A DNA stretch of 64,000 nt from positions 124,001 to 188,000 of the forward strand of contig NZ_JARFML010000010.1 in NCBI RefSeq assembly GCF_029167105.1, given 5' to 3'. The notes under the pieces are model-generated. The model was not told the DNA's origin, ran no database searches, and saw only the letters and a program-made list of their open reading frames with translations. The DNA is from Bradyrhizobium yuanmingense. Its GTDB lineage: Bacteria; Pseudomonadota; Alphaproteobacteria; Rhizobiales; Xanthobacteraceae. A program made the translations under genes and the position numbers. Positions within the stretch are counted from its first letter, which is position 1. Each line of letters opens with the position of its first letter. Positions 40,302-48,612 of the stretch are shown one piece after another.

Positions 40302-40649
40302 ATGAGCGGAGATCGCCTCTTTCTGTTGAAGCCGGGATTTGAAGATCCCGAACGGCCGGGCCGCTTCTTCGTCTGCCCGCACTGTAATGCTATCGAGGGA
40401 TTGCTGGCGTCGTTTCCCGGATTGGCAACGCAGATCGAGGTGCACCGCCTGCCGTTCGCGCGTCCGCGAACGCCCCTCGTCGAAATCCTGGGCGAGCAGC
40501 ACCAATCGCTTCCGGTTCTGGTCTTCGATGAAAGCCGGCCGGTGCCCGAGGACGCAGGCGTTGCCAACGGCCGGCGCTTCATCGATTCCTCGGAGCGAAT
40601 ACTCCGCTATCTGGCTGATCGCTACGCATTCCCATATCTTCGCCATTAG
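40302..40649 (+). CDS. DUF3088-family thioredoxin-like protein
   Basis: 115 residues. It opens LFLLKPGFEDPERPGRFFVCPHCNAIEGLLASFP and continues with HRLPFARPRTPLVEILGEQHQSLPVLVF, the DUF3088 pattern. The FVCPHC segment at the start of a helix resembles a thioredoxin-type CxxC site (Cys-Pro-His-Cys), suggesting disulfide or thiol chemistry. It is 27 bp after the ferredoxin gene in the same direction, so it is probably the third member of the flavoprotein module. The biochemical role of DUF3088 proteins is not established. Confidence 0.75.
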   Translation: MSGDRLFLLKPGFEDPERPGRFFVCPHCNAIEGLLASFPGLATQIEVHRLPFARPRTPLVEILGEQHQSLPVLVFDESRPVPEDAGVANGRRFIDSSERILRYLADRYAFPYLRH

Positions 40650-40671
40650 GACCGATCGGGATCGTCGGCAC

Positions 40672-41496
40672 CTAGGTTTGCACCTGCCCCCAGCGCTGAA
40701 CCGTGATCCGCGTCAGGCTCCGGAAGATCACGCCCTCCACAACAAGACCGATCAGGATCACCGTGAGCAGTCCCGCAAAGACGCTTGCCGTCTCCAGCTG
40801 CGCGCGGCTGGTGTAGATGAACCAGCCGATCCCGCCGGACCGCGCGCTGACGCCGAACACGAGTTCCGCCGCGATCAGCGTGCGCCAGGCGAACGCCCAG
40901 CCGATCCGCAAGCCCGACAGGATCTGTGGGAAGGCAGCGGGCACCAGGATCTCCGCGACGAACCGGCCGCCCGATAGGCCAAGGTTGCGGCCGGCCATTC
41001 GCAGGGTCGGCGGCACCGCGAGGAATCCGCTATAGCAGGCGAGCGCCACCGGCCACAGAACGGAGTGCACGATGACGAAGATGAGGCTTGGCGTTCCCAC
41101 GCCGAACCACAGCAATGCAATGGGCAGCAGCGCGATGGCCGGAAGCGGATTGAACATCGACGTCAACAGGCCAAGAGCCTCATTGCCCCAGCGCGACAGC
41201 GCGGCGAGGGTCGTCAGCACTGCTGCGATGGCAACGCCCAGCGCATAGCCGGTGATGAGGACCCGCAGCGAGGTCGCTGCACGGTTCGGCAGCTCGCCCG
41301 ACAGGACGGCCGACCATAGCGCCGACAGCGTCGCGCCCAGGGTCGGCAGCAGAAGCGCGTTGTCGAGCCAGCACGCATAGAGCTCCCAGGTTAGCGCAAA
41401 GCCGGCGAGGATGACGAAGCGCCGCCAGGGCGTTCCTGCAAGTGCACGTCGCAGCGCCGGCGCATGAACGAGTTTGGGGGCCGCGATGTCAGACAT
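40672..41496 (-). CDS. ssuC-like: ABC transporter permease (sulfonate/taurine type), second set
   Basis: About 274 residues from ATG 41496. Membrane segments start at RRFVILAGFALTWELYA; the ATPase-coupling loop reads LRMAGRNLGLSGGRFVAEILVPAAFPQILSGL. An in-frame start at 41592 would lie deep inside the ATPase gene and is rejected; ATG 41496 overlaps the ATPase stop by 8 bases. The set is convergent with the FAD/ferredoxin/DUF3088 genes. Confidence 0.88.
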   Translation of the reverse strand: MSDIAAPKLVHAPALRRALAGTPWRRFVILAGFALTWELYACWLDNALLLPTLGATLSALWSAVLSGELPNRAATSLRVLITGYALGVAIAAVLTTLAALSRWGNEALGLLTSMFNPLPAIALLPIALLWFGVGTPSLIFVIVHSVLWPVALACYSGFLAVPPTLRMAGRNLGLSGGRFVAEILVPAAFPQILSGLRIGWAFAWRTLIAAELVFGVSARSGGIGWFIYTSRAQLETASVFAGLLTVILIGLVVEGVIFRSLTRITVQRWGQVQT

Positions 41497-42304
41497 GGTC
41501 GATTCCCGCTGCGGAAAACACGGTCTCCTGGATCCGCCGCTCCAGCTCGCCAAAACCTGAGCTGCCGCGCACGCGGACTTCCGGGGGGACATCGAAGGTG
41601 GCGGCCAGCCGTCCCGGGTGCGGCGTCAGGGCCAGGATGCGGGTTCCGACGCGGATCGCCTCGTCGATGCCATGGGTTACGAACAGGGCGGTGTTGCCGG
41701 TCTCCTCACACAGCTTGAGCAGTTCGTCCTGCATCTGCCGCCGCGTCAGGGCATCAAGTGCGGCGAAGGGTTCGTCCATCAGCAGCAGTGCCGGCTCCAG
41801 CGCAAAGGCCCGCGCGATCGCGACGCGCTGCTTCATGCCGCCGGACAAGGTGTGAGGGAAAGCGTCGACGAAATTCTTCAGCCCGACGCGCTCGAGCCAG
41901 CGCCGCGCGATACCTTCTGCATCTCGCCGCGGCAGCGATTTTCCCCGCTCCAGGGCATAGCGCACATTGCCGAGCACCGTGCGCCAGGGCAGCAACTGGT
42001 CGAACTCCTGAAACACGGTCATGCGGTCGGGCCCCGGAGCTCCGATCCGCCGGCCGTTCATACGGAGCTCGCCCGCGCTTGGCTTGAGGAAACCGCCGAC
42101 GGCACGCAATAGCGTGGATTTGCCGCAGCCTGACGGGCCGAGCAGCACCAGCCGCTCCCCGGCCGCGATTTTGAAGCTGACGTCTTCAACGGCAGTCAGG
42201 ATACCGTCCGGCGTCGGATAGCTGATGCTGACGTGATCGAGCTCTAGTAGTGCCGGCGCCGTCATGTCGCCGACGAGGCCGGTTAGTCGCGGAGCGACGT
42301 TCAT
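41489..42304 (-). CDS. ssuB-like: ABC transporter ATP-binding protein (sulfonate/taurine type), second set
   Basis: 271 residues. Walker A (GPSGCGKST), signature LSGGMKQR, Walker B (LLMDEPFAALDALT) and the His loop THGIDEAI are present. It starts two bases after the end of the binding-protein gene (42306) and overlaps the permease gene, forming a compact three-gene importer of the SsuBCA/TauBCA type placed between two flavoprotein modules. Confidence 0.92.
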   Translation of the reverse strand: MNVAPRLTGLVGDMTAPALLELDHVSISYPTPDGILTAVEDVSFKIAAGERLVLLGPSGCGKSTLLRAVGGFLKPSAGELRMNGRRIGAPGPDRMTVFQEFDQLLPWRTVLGNVRYALERGKSLPRRDAEGIARRWLERVGLKNFVDAFPHTLSGGMKQRVAIARAFALEPALLLMDEPFAALDALTRRQMQDELLKLCEETGNTALFVTHGIDEAIRVGTRILALTPHPGRLAATFDVPPEVRVRGSSGFGELERRIQETVFSAAGIDHV

Positions 42305-42305
42305 G

Positions 42306-43310
42306 TCAGCTTCCCGGTTTCTCTCCGAGCCCCGACCAGAACAGGTCCCGCCACGAGGCGGGTGCCTGCTTGATCAGGCCGACCTTGGCTTCGAAATCGG
42401 CGAACTTCTGGGCTCCCTCGGGCACGGTGGTGAAGTTCACGTCCTTGTCGCGGATGATGCTCTCGACGAAATCAGGCGCAAGCTTCGAACCTTCCGCCTT
42501 GATGTAAAGCGCGGCCGCTTCCTTGGGATTGGCCTTGATCCATTCGTTGGCGCGGTCGAGACCGCGGACGAAAGCCTGGATCGTCTTCGGGTTGTCGTTG
42601 ACGAACTTCGTGGTGGAATAGACCACGTTGAAGGTGTGGGGGCCGCCGAGCACGTCGTAGCTGTTGAGGACCTGATGCACCTTGCCGCTCGCCAGTTGCT
42701 GCTGCGAGAACGGCGGCGAGGCGAAATGCGCCGTAATCTCCGACTGGCCCGACAGGATCTGCGCCGTCGCGTCCGGATGCGGCATGCTGACGGTGAGCTC
42801 GTCCAGCTTGTCGTATTTGCCGAACGCCTTGTCCGCCGCCATCTGGAGCACGATCGGCTGGAAGCCGACCTTGACCGATGGAAGCGCGATCCGGTCCTTT
42901 TCGGTGAAATCGGCCAGCGTCTTGATCTTGGGATTGTTGGTGGTCAGGACGTTGGCCATCGAGCCGAGCGCCGCGATGCCGATGATCTTGGCCGTGGTCC
43001 GCGTCTTGTCCCAGGTCAGGATCATCGGCGTGATGCCGGCGGTCGCGAAATCGAGGCCGCCCGAAATCAGCGCCTCGTTCATGGCCGCCGCGCCGGACAG
43101 CCGCAGCCATTCGATCTTTGGCGGCGCAATGCCGAGCGCCTTCGCTTCTTCCTCGATCAGCCCCTTCTCGCTGGCAACGATGAGCGGAAGATAGGCGATG
43201 CCGAACTGTTGGGCGATGCGAAGCTGCGTTGTTTCGGCGCGCAAGCCATTCGCGCCGCCCAGCGAAATGATCAGCGCGAGCGCCGCCTGCAAAAGCCACG
43301 ATTTATTCAT
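42306..43310 (-). CDS. ssuA-like: ABC transporter substrate-binding protein (sulfonate/taurine type), second set
   Basis: About 334 residues from ATG 43310. A Sec signal (MNKSWLLQAALALIISLGGANGLRAE) precedes the mature start TTQLRIAQQFGIAYLPLIVASEK, the usual SsuA/NMT1 beginning; LSGAAAMNEALISGGLDFATAGITP and HFASPPFSQQQLA follow. The initial start (43367) lies before a polar stretch and is unlikely. It should bind the compound that the two flanking FAD/ferredoxin modules or the monooxygenases process. Confidence 0.89.
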   Translation of the reverse strand: MNKSWLLQAALALIISLGGANGLRAETTQLRIAQQFGIAYLPLIVASEKGLIEEEAKALGIAPPKIEWLRLSGAAAMNEALISGGLDFATAGITPMILTWDKTRTTAKIIGIAALGSMANVLTTNNPKIKTLADFTEKDRIALPSVKVGFQPIVLQMAADKAFGKYDKLDELTVSMPHPDATAQILSGQSEITAHFASPPFSQQQLASGKVHQVLNSYDVLGGPHTFNVVYSTTKFVNDNPKTIQAFVRGLDRANEWIKANPKEAAALYIKAEGSKLAPDFVESIIRDKDVNFTTVPEGAQKFADFEAKVGLIKQAPASWRDLFWSGLGEKPGS

Positions 43311-43782
43311 GTTGACGTCTCTTGAATTCCAATTCGTGCGACGGCTCACCACGAGCCATTGCCGCACACTTCAGGAAATCATTCAGCCGGTCCAGTGAAC
43401 TGATGTCGCTGCGCCATTTTCGAAAGAATCGCACTTTCGCGTCGCGTTTGACGGGAAGTCCGTTCTCCCATCGCGTTCGATGAAAGAAGTCTGTTCCTGT
43501 GCCTTGAGGAGCTTCGGTCCGATCGCGGGCGTCCGGCAGGAGCTGACAATAGAAGAACGTTACGTTTCATTCGTCGTTCTCGCCGGAGAAGTCTGTTCTA
43601 CGCTGAAATAGACATCTTCCCGACATCGAAGACGGCAGGGCGTCTCGTTCGCCGCAGGCTGCCAAAAGAGTTATGCCTTTCATTGACGCGGCAATGGCCC
43701 GGCCCAAACATGGAGCGATCGGCATGGCCCGGCATCCACGTGCTGCCGGCGGAGCCGCGCTGTGTTGCCAGAGGCAGAGATC
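43311..43782. other. Divergent promoter region with three direct repeats
   Basis: About 470 bases without a gene between the second importer and the frameshifted flavoprotein. It contains three copies of a GAAGTC-Y-GTTC element (43455-43465, 43486-43496 and 43588-43598). Two are identical over AGAAGTCTGTTC. They may be regulator sites for one or both divergent operons. Confidence 0.45.
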
Positions 43783-45388
43783 ATGGTGTCGTCCGCGCTT
43801 GAAGAGCTGTCGATAGCGACCGACGTGCTGGTCGTCGGCGGCGGCATGGCGGGTGCCTGGGCCGCGACCTCTGCCGCAGAAGCGGGGGCGAAAGTCGTAC
43901 TGGTCGACAAGGGCTATTGCGGCACCAGTGGCGTCACGGCCGCGGCAGGGCCGGGCCATTGGTGGGTCCCGCCGGATCCTCCGGCGGCGCGCGACGCGGC
44001 CGTTGCCAATCGTGTCACGAGCGGCCTTGGTCTTGGCGAAGCGGACTGGATGTATCGCATTCTCGACCAGACCTGGCGGACGCTGCCGACGCTGGCGCGC
44101 TATTACAAGTTCGGCGTGGATGACGAGGGGCGGGTGAACTATCGCGCGGTGCGCGGACCCGAATATATGCGCGCGCTGCGGCAGCAGGCGCTGGGCCACG
44201 GCGTCACCATCCTCGATCATTCGCCCGTTCTCGAGCTTCTGGCGCGATCCGACGGCTCGATCGGCGGTGCCCGCGGCCAGCGTCGGCAGGATGGCGGGAG
44301 GGCCTACCGGGTCGAGGCGGGAGCGGTGGTGCTCGGAGCCGGCGGGACCAGCTTCCTCTCCCATCTTCTGGGTTCGCAAACCAACACGGGGGACGGCTAT
44401 CTCCTGGCGGCCGAAGCGGGTGCGGAGGTGTCCGGGATGGAGTTCACCGCGGCCTACACCATTGCGCCCGCGCATTCGACGATGACGCGAAGCATGGCGT
44501 ATTCGTTCGCGACCTATTACGACGCCGCCGGGCGCGAGCTCGATCTTCCGTTCGGCCCCGACCAGACCCTACGTCTGGCGCGCGCTCTTCAGCGCGGACC
44601 GGTCTACTGCTCGCTGCACCGTCTTCCCGACGACATCAAGGCGCGGCTGCACACGATTTCGCCGAACGTTCCATTGGTGTTCGATCGCTGGGGCATCGAT
44701 CCTTATCGGCATCGCTTCGAAGTGACATTGCACAACCGACGGCACCATCAGGGGCATTGGCGGCGTGCGGGTGCACGATGTGGATGGGACGACATCGGTA
44801 CCGGGACTGTTCGTGGCCGGCGACAATGCCTCGCGCGAGAAGGTTGCGGGCGCGATCTCCGGCGGCGGCAATGTCAACTCGGCCTGGGCGCTTTCGTCCG
44901 GCGTGTTCGCCGGACGTGCTGCGGCACGCCTCGTGCGTGGCGCGAAGAGGCGCGTGGGCGGGCTGCGGCCACTTGGTCGCGTCGGGCGCGAACCCCGCAG
45001 GGCCGCCAAGACCGTCGATCTCGCCGCGCTTCGCGACGGCGTTCGCGCCGAAATGCACCCGTTCGACAAAAATCTATTCCGCACTGCGCACGGACTTGCA
45101 GCATCTGCAGTCGTGCTCGAAGGCTTGTGGGCCCAGCTGGCCGATCACGCAGATACAGGCACGATCGCCTCGCGCGAGACGGCGGCTCTACTGGCAACAG
45201 CGCGCTGGTCCGTCGCCACGGCGGCAGCGCGTAAGGAGAGCAGGGGCCTTCATCGCCGCGAGGATTTCCCTTCACGGGATTGCGGGCTTGCAGTCCGTCT
45301 GCTGAGTGGCGGCCTGGACCAGGTCTGGGTCGCCGTCGATGGTGCTCCTGCGGATACTAAGACCGGTCAGCTCGAGGTGGCATCATGA
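43783..45388 (+). pseudogene. AprA/SdhA-superfamily flavoprotein, second module, frameshifted
   Basis: A paralogue of the flavoprotein at 38329 with AGAGGCAGAGA before ATG 43783. The N-terminal FAD fold (VLVVGGGMAGAWAATSAAEAGAKVVLVDKG), YCGTSGVTAAAGPGHW and YNPYRHRFEVTLHN read in one frame; near 44740 a single extra base (the run CGACGGC where CGAGGC would keep the frame) moves the remainder, TIRGIGGVRVHDVDGTTSVPGLFVAGDNASREKVAG through to 45388, into the next frame. With that one base removed the protein would be about 535 residues and complete. This is either a very recent pseudogene or a sequencing error; the downstream ferredoxin overlaps its stop and is intact. Confidence 0.85.
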
Positions 45389-45768
45389 TCGAGCTCATCG
45401 TCGCGGACCGCTGCACGGATTGCGGGACATGCATCGAGGTTTGTCCAGCCAATGTGCTCGACGCCGGGCAAGGTGGCTTGCCGATTCTCGCGCGTGTCGA
45501 GGATTGCCAGACCTGCTTCATGTGCGAGCTCTATTGCCAGGCGGACGCCATCTACGTCGCACCCGATTGCGACCGCCGTGTCACCGTGGACGAGACCGAA
45601 GTGGTGGCCTCCGGTCGCCTCGGTCAATACCGCAAGCATTCCGGTTGGGACGAATGGTCGGATCGCTTTCCTAACGAGCAATGGCTGATGGAAACCGTCT
45701 TCCGCCGCGCCGGCGAGGCCGCAGCGCAGGCGAAAGTGACGTCGGCCGACGTGATCCGCACCAAGTGA
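45385..45768 (+). CDS. 2[4Fe-4S] ferredoxin partner of the second flavoprotein module
   Basis: 127 residues. Cluster motifs are Cys10-x2-Cys13-x2-Cys16-x3-Cys20-Pro and Cys41-x2-Cys44-x2-Cys47-x3-Cys51, the second followed by Gln instead of Pro. It overlaps the flavoprotein frame by 4 bases (ATGA). It is longer than the first module's ferredoxin, with an acidic C-terminal extension (LMETVFRRAGEAAAQAKVT). If the flavoprotein is truly disrupted, this subunit would be left without its partner. Confidence 0.9.
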   Translation: MIELIVADRCTDCGTCIEVCPANVLDAGQGGLPILARVEDCQTCFMCELYCQADAIYVAPDCDRRVTVDETEVVASGRLGQYRKHSGWDEWSDRFPNEQWLMETVFRRAGEAAAQAKVTSADVIRTK

Positions 45769-45777
45769 GTCCGGAGA

Positions 45778-45826
45778 GACAAACTCGTTTGTCGTGCCGG
45801 GATGCGTCGTCCTGTTGTTGCAGGAC
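45778..45826. repeat. Two short inverted repeats downstream of the second ferredoxin gene
   Basis: GACAAAC-TC-GTTTGTC (45778-45793) is a perfect 7-bp-arm palindrome, and GTCCTG-TTGTTG-CAGGAC (45809-45826) follows. No T-run is present, so a simple terminator is unlikely; an operator for the next genes is possible. Confidence 0.35.
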
Positions 45827-45904
45827 AGCGGCGATCTTTGAAAAGACTATCTTGGTCCCAGCGCCTAGCATGTCCTCGTTGTTGCCACCGCAAAGCTGCA
45901 GGAC

Positions 45905-46264
45905 ATGAACACTCCGCGAATTGAAAGCAGGCGCGCCTCCACCAGCGTGCGGTCGCCGATCATCGTCAATCAGCTCGGCGCGGAAGTTCGTGCCGTCCTG
46001 GCCGATCACTGGTCGCGTCCGCTAATCATCGATCATCCTGCTGATCGCGCGCCATGGGAGATCGCGCCCGAGGCTGACGTGTTGCTGACGCGGCCGCTGG
46101 CTGGTTGGCACGGCGCGCCCAAGGAGAAGCCGGCCGGCTGGCCGTTCGGCCTGCGCTGGATCCAGACCGCTTCGCGGCTGGCCGATAAGACGTTGGTCAA
46201 CCTCGACGCCTACGCGCATGGCGTGGCGCTTGCCGACGTCTTCGACAAGAATCTCGAATACTAG
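45905..46264 (+). pseudogene. D-2-hydroxyacid dehydrogenase, in-frame internal deletion
   Basis: A 119-codon frame with AGGA before its ATG. The first 80 residues look like the start of a D-isomer-specific 2-hydroxyacid dehydrogenase (SPIIVNQLGAEVRAV, VLLTRPLAGWHGAPKEKPAGWPFGLRWIQTAS). Directly after the WIQTAS segment, which should lead into the substrate loop and the NAD-binding domain, the sequence jumps to LADKTLVNLDAYAHGVALADVFD, a C-terminal end of the same family. About 200 residues, including the Rossmann fold and the catalytic Arg-Glu-His, are missing although the frame stays open. It cannot be an active dehydrogenase. It precedes the class II aldolase gene by 16 bp. Confidence 0.62.
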
Positions 46265-46280
46265 AAAAGGAGCGGCAACA

Positions 46281-47063
46281 ATGAACAAGGTCGTCGAGAA
46301 GCCCAAGAAGTATTCCCTGGTCGAGCGTACGCCGGCCGCGACGTTCGAGGAGGAGCGGCTGCACCGCAAGCAACGGCTTGCTGCAACGTTCCGTCTGTTT
46401 TCGCGCCATGGCTTCGATCAGGGCCTTGCGGGCCATGTCACCGTGCGTGACCCGGAATTTCCCGAGCGGTTCTGGATCAACCCTCTCTCGAAACATTTCA
46501 GCCAGATCAAGGTGTCCGATCTTCAGCTGGTCGACCACGACGGCAATATCCTGATCGGCGACAAGCCGATCAACCAGGCCGGCTTCGTGATCCATTCGGC
46601 GATCCACGCCGCGCATCCCGAGGTCATCGCCGCGGCCCACACCCATTCGACCTACGGCAAGGCTTGGTCGGCGCTCGGCCGGCTGCTCGGCCCGCTGACG
46701 CAGGATTCCTGCGCCTTCTACGAGGATCACGTGCTGTTCGATCCCTTCTCGGGCGTCGTGCTGGAAGCGGAAGAGGGTCGCAAGATCGCGCAAGCCTTGG
46801 GATCGAAGAAGGCCGCCATCTTGCAGAACCACGGCCTGCTCACGGTCGGGCCGACCATCGAGGCGGCCGCGTGGTGGTACATCGCGATGGACAACGCGGC
46901 GCGCGCCCAGTTGCTCGCCGAAGCGGCCGGTACGCCGAAGCCGATCCCGCACGAGGTTGCCAGCCTCACCGCGCGCCAGGTCGGCACGCACAAGGGCGGC
47001 TACTTCAGTTTCCAGCCGCTCTGGGATTGGATCACCGAGGCGGAGCCGGATCTGTTCAACTAG
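46281..47063 (+). CDS. Class II aldolase/adducin-family protein
   Basis: 260 residues from ATG 46281 with AAGGAG upstream. Zinc-binding features of the family are visible: HSAIHAAHPEVIAAAHTHSTYGKAWSALGR (two His of the metal site) and AILQNHGLLTVGPTIEAAAWWYI (third His). FRLFSRHGFDQGLAGHVTVRDPEF is the family N-terminal motif. Members cleave or isomerise sugar phosphates or decarboxylate; many in sulfur or carbon clusters are unassigned. It follows the decayed hydroxyacid dehydrogenase and is convergent with the FAD-protein gene at 47067, 3 bp away. Confidence 0.88.
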   Translation: MNKVVEKPKKYSLVERTPAATFEEERLHRKQRLAATFRLFSRHGFDQGLAGHVTVRDPEFPERFWINPLSKHFSQIKVSDLQLVDHDGNILIGDKPINQAGFVIHSAIHAAHPEVIAAAHTHSTYGKAWSALGRLLGPLTQDSCAFYEDHVLFDPFSGVVLEAEEGRKIAQALGSKKAAILQNHGLLTVGPTIEAAAWWYIAMDNAARAQLLAEAAGTPKPIPHEVASLTARQVGTHKGGYFSFQPLWDWITEAEPDLFN

Positions 47064-47066
47064 CGG

Positions 47067-48413
47067 TCACGTCGCGCGGAGCTTGGCGGCGAGCTCCGCG
47101 CATTGCTGCCGGATGTCGGGAACCGCGATGATTTCCCAGAATGCGGCCCGCGTCAGCGGGCCGACGGCGTAGAGACGCCGCGAGGGGGACCCGTCGCGAT
47201 GGACGATCGCGCAGTCGCGCGTGACGTCGATCCCGATCCGCAGCGGATCGATGCGGGCAAGGCCCTGGTCGAGCAGGCTGCGCACTGCCGGGTTGGTGCT
47301 GGCGCCGGGATCGCGGACGATACCGGTGCAGTCGATGATGGCTCCGACATGCAGCTCGGACGTCTCGGCTTGGCCGCGCCGGCGATAGCGAACGATTGCG
47401 CCGGCAGCGTTCGGCGTGACGGTGGCGAGCTTGCCGGCGATAACCGTCAGCCGCCCCATCGCAAGGGCGTCCGCAATGCGGGCCTCGACCTCCGGCGCGG
47501 TGCGATGACGATGCACATCCCACCAAGCGCGGGCGTGCTCCAGGAAACGGCGCCTGGAGCTCAACGGCAGCTCCTGCCAAAGCCGCTGAGTGTAAGGCCT
47601 GATCGCGTCGACGGCACCGCGCCAATCGCCGCCTTCGTCGACGTGCATCTCGATACGGCGGCGAAACCAGCGGAGCAGCGTGCCGATCTCGGCGCCGAAC
47701 GGGATCTCGTGCTCGGCGAAGCGCATTGGATCGACGCGCCGATGCGCTCGCGGCAGCAGGCCGCGCCGCGACATCGCGACGATCCGTCCCTGATGTCCGT
47801 GGCGGAGCAGCGACAGCACATAGTCCACCATCGAGAGACCGGTGCCGAGGATGAGCACGGTGGCGTTCGGGTCGATGCCGGCGTCGGCGGGTGAGGCCCA
47901 GGGTTCGGCATGGCCGGCCAGCAGCGGCGCTGCGGCATCATGGCCGGTGGCGAGAATGGCCGTGCTACCGGTGATGCATGTTCTGTCGGAAAGGGTGATT
48001 GCGACCTCAGAGCGACTTTCTCGGATCGACACGCACTCGCCACGCACGATGGTCAGGCCTTGTGTCCCGTCGCGCGATCTCAGCGGCGCGATCAGATCGG
48101 CGAGATAGTCTCCGTAGGTCTGCCGCGGAACGAAGCAATAGGGATCCGGACACAGCGGCCCGGCGGGCTGTGCGCACAGCCAGTTCCAGAAATGGTCGGG
48201 ATCGTCGGGAAGCGCGCTCATATTGGTCACGCGCACGTTGAGGAGATGTTCGGGATTGCCTGCATGATAGGCAAGTCCCCGTCCGATCTCGGGCCTCTTC
48301 TCGATCAAGGTCACGCGGAGATCGGATGGATTGGTCTTCAGCAGTTGAAAGGCGAGAAGAACGCCGCTGGCGCCTCCGCCGATGACGATCGCGTGCCGCC
48401 CCTCCGGACCCAT
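47067..48413 (-). CDS. FAD/NAD(P)-binding protein (COG4529-like)
   Basis: 448 residues. The N-terminal FAD fold HAIVIGGGASGVLLAFQLLKTNPSDLRVTLIEKRPEIGRGLAYH and the second dinucleotide motif NATVLILGTGLSMVDYVLSLLRHGHQGRIVAMSRRGL are the hallmark of the 'FAD-NAD(P)-binding' COG4529 group; the C-terminal LYAVGPLTRAAFWEIIAVPDIRQQ fits as well. These proteins are often found near nitrile, sulfonate or siderophore genes, but no reaction is proven. The gene is the last of a minus-strand trio with the dioxygenase and nitroreductase genes, though 199 bp separate it from the dioxygenase gene. Confidence 0.85.
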   Translation of the reverse strand: MGPEGRHAIVIGGGASGVLLAFQLLKTNPSDLRVTLIEKRPEIGRGLAYHAGNPEHLLNVRVTNMSALPDDPDHFWNWLCAQPAGPLCPDPYCFVPRQTYGDYLADLIAPLRSRDGTQGLTIVRGECVSIRESRSEVAITLSDRTCITGSTAILATGHDAAAPLLAGHAEPWASPADAGIDPNATVLILGTGLSMVDYVLSLLRHGHQGRIVAMSRRGLLPRAHRRVDPMRFAEHEIPFGAEIGTLLRWFRRRIEMHVDEGGDWRGAVDAIRPYTQRLWQELPLSSRRRFLEHARAWWDVHRHRTAPEVEARIADALAMGRLTVIAGKLATVTPNAAGAIVRYRRRGQAETSELHVGAIIDCTGIVRDPGASTNPAVRSLLDQGLARIDPLRIGIDVTRDCAIVHRDGSPSRRLYAVGPLTRAAFWEIIAVPDIRQQCAELAAKLRAT

Positions 48414-48612
48414 CGTGCCGCCCCCGTTATGGTCGCTCGGTCAACGTCGCAGGAGGGGGAAGTTCTACAGGCCAAATGCGTTGATAGTCAGACAGGTATG
48501 GTATTTTCTTCTCCGGCGATCCGGGGTGATCGCACCGAGTCGAGAACGACCCTGCGGAGCAGAAGACCGCGTCAGAGCGGCGGAACAGATCTGCCGAGGC
48601 TGTTGGCGGGTT

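Noticed and set aside
42264..43325. 353-codon plus-strand frame
   Set aside because: Antisense to the second sulfonate binding protein; rejected for the same reason.
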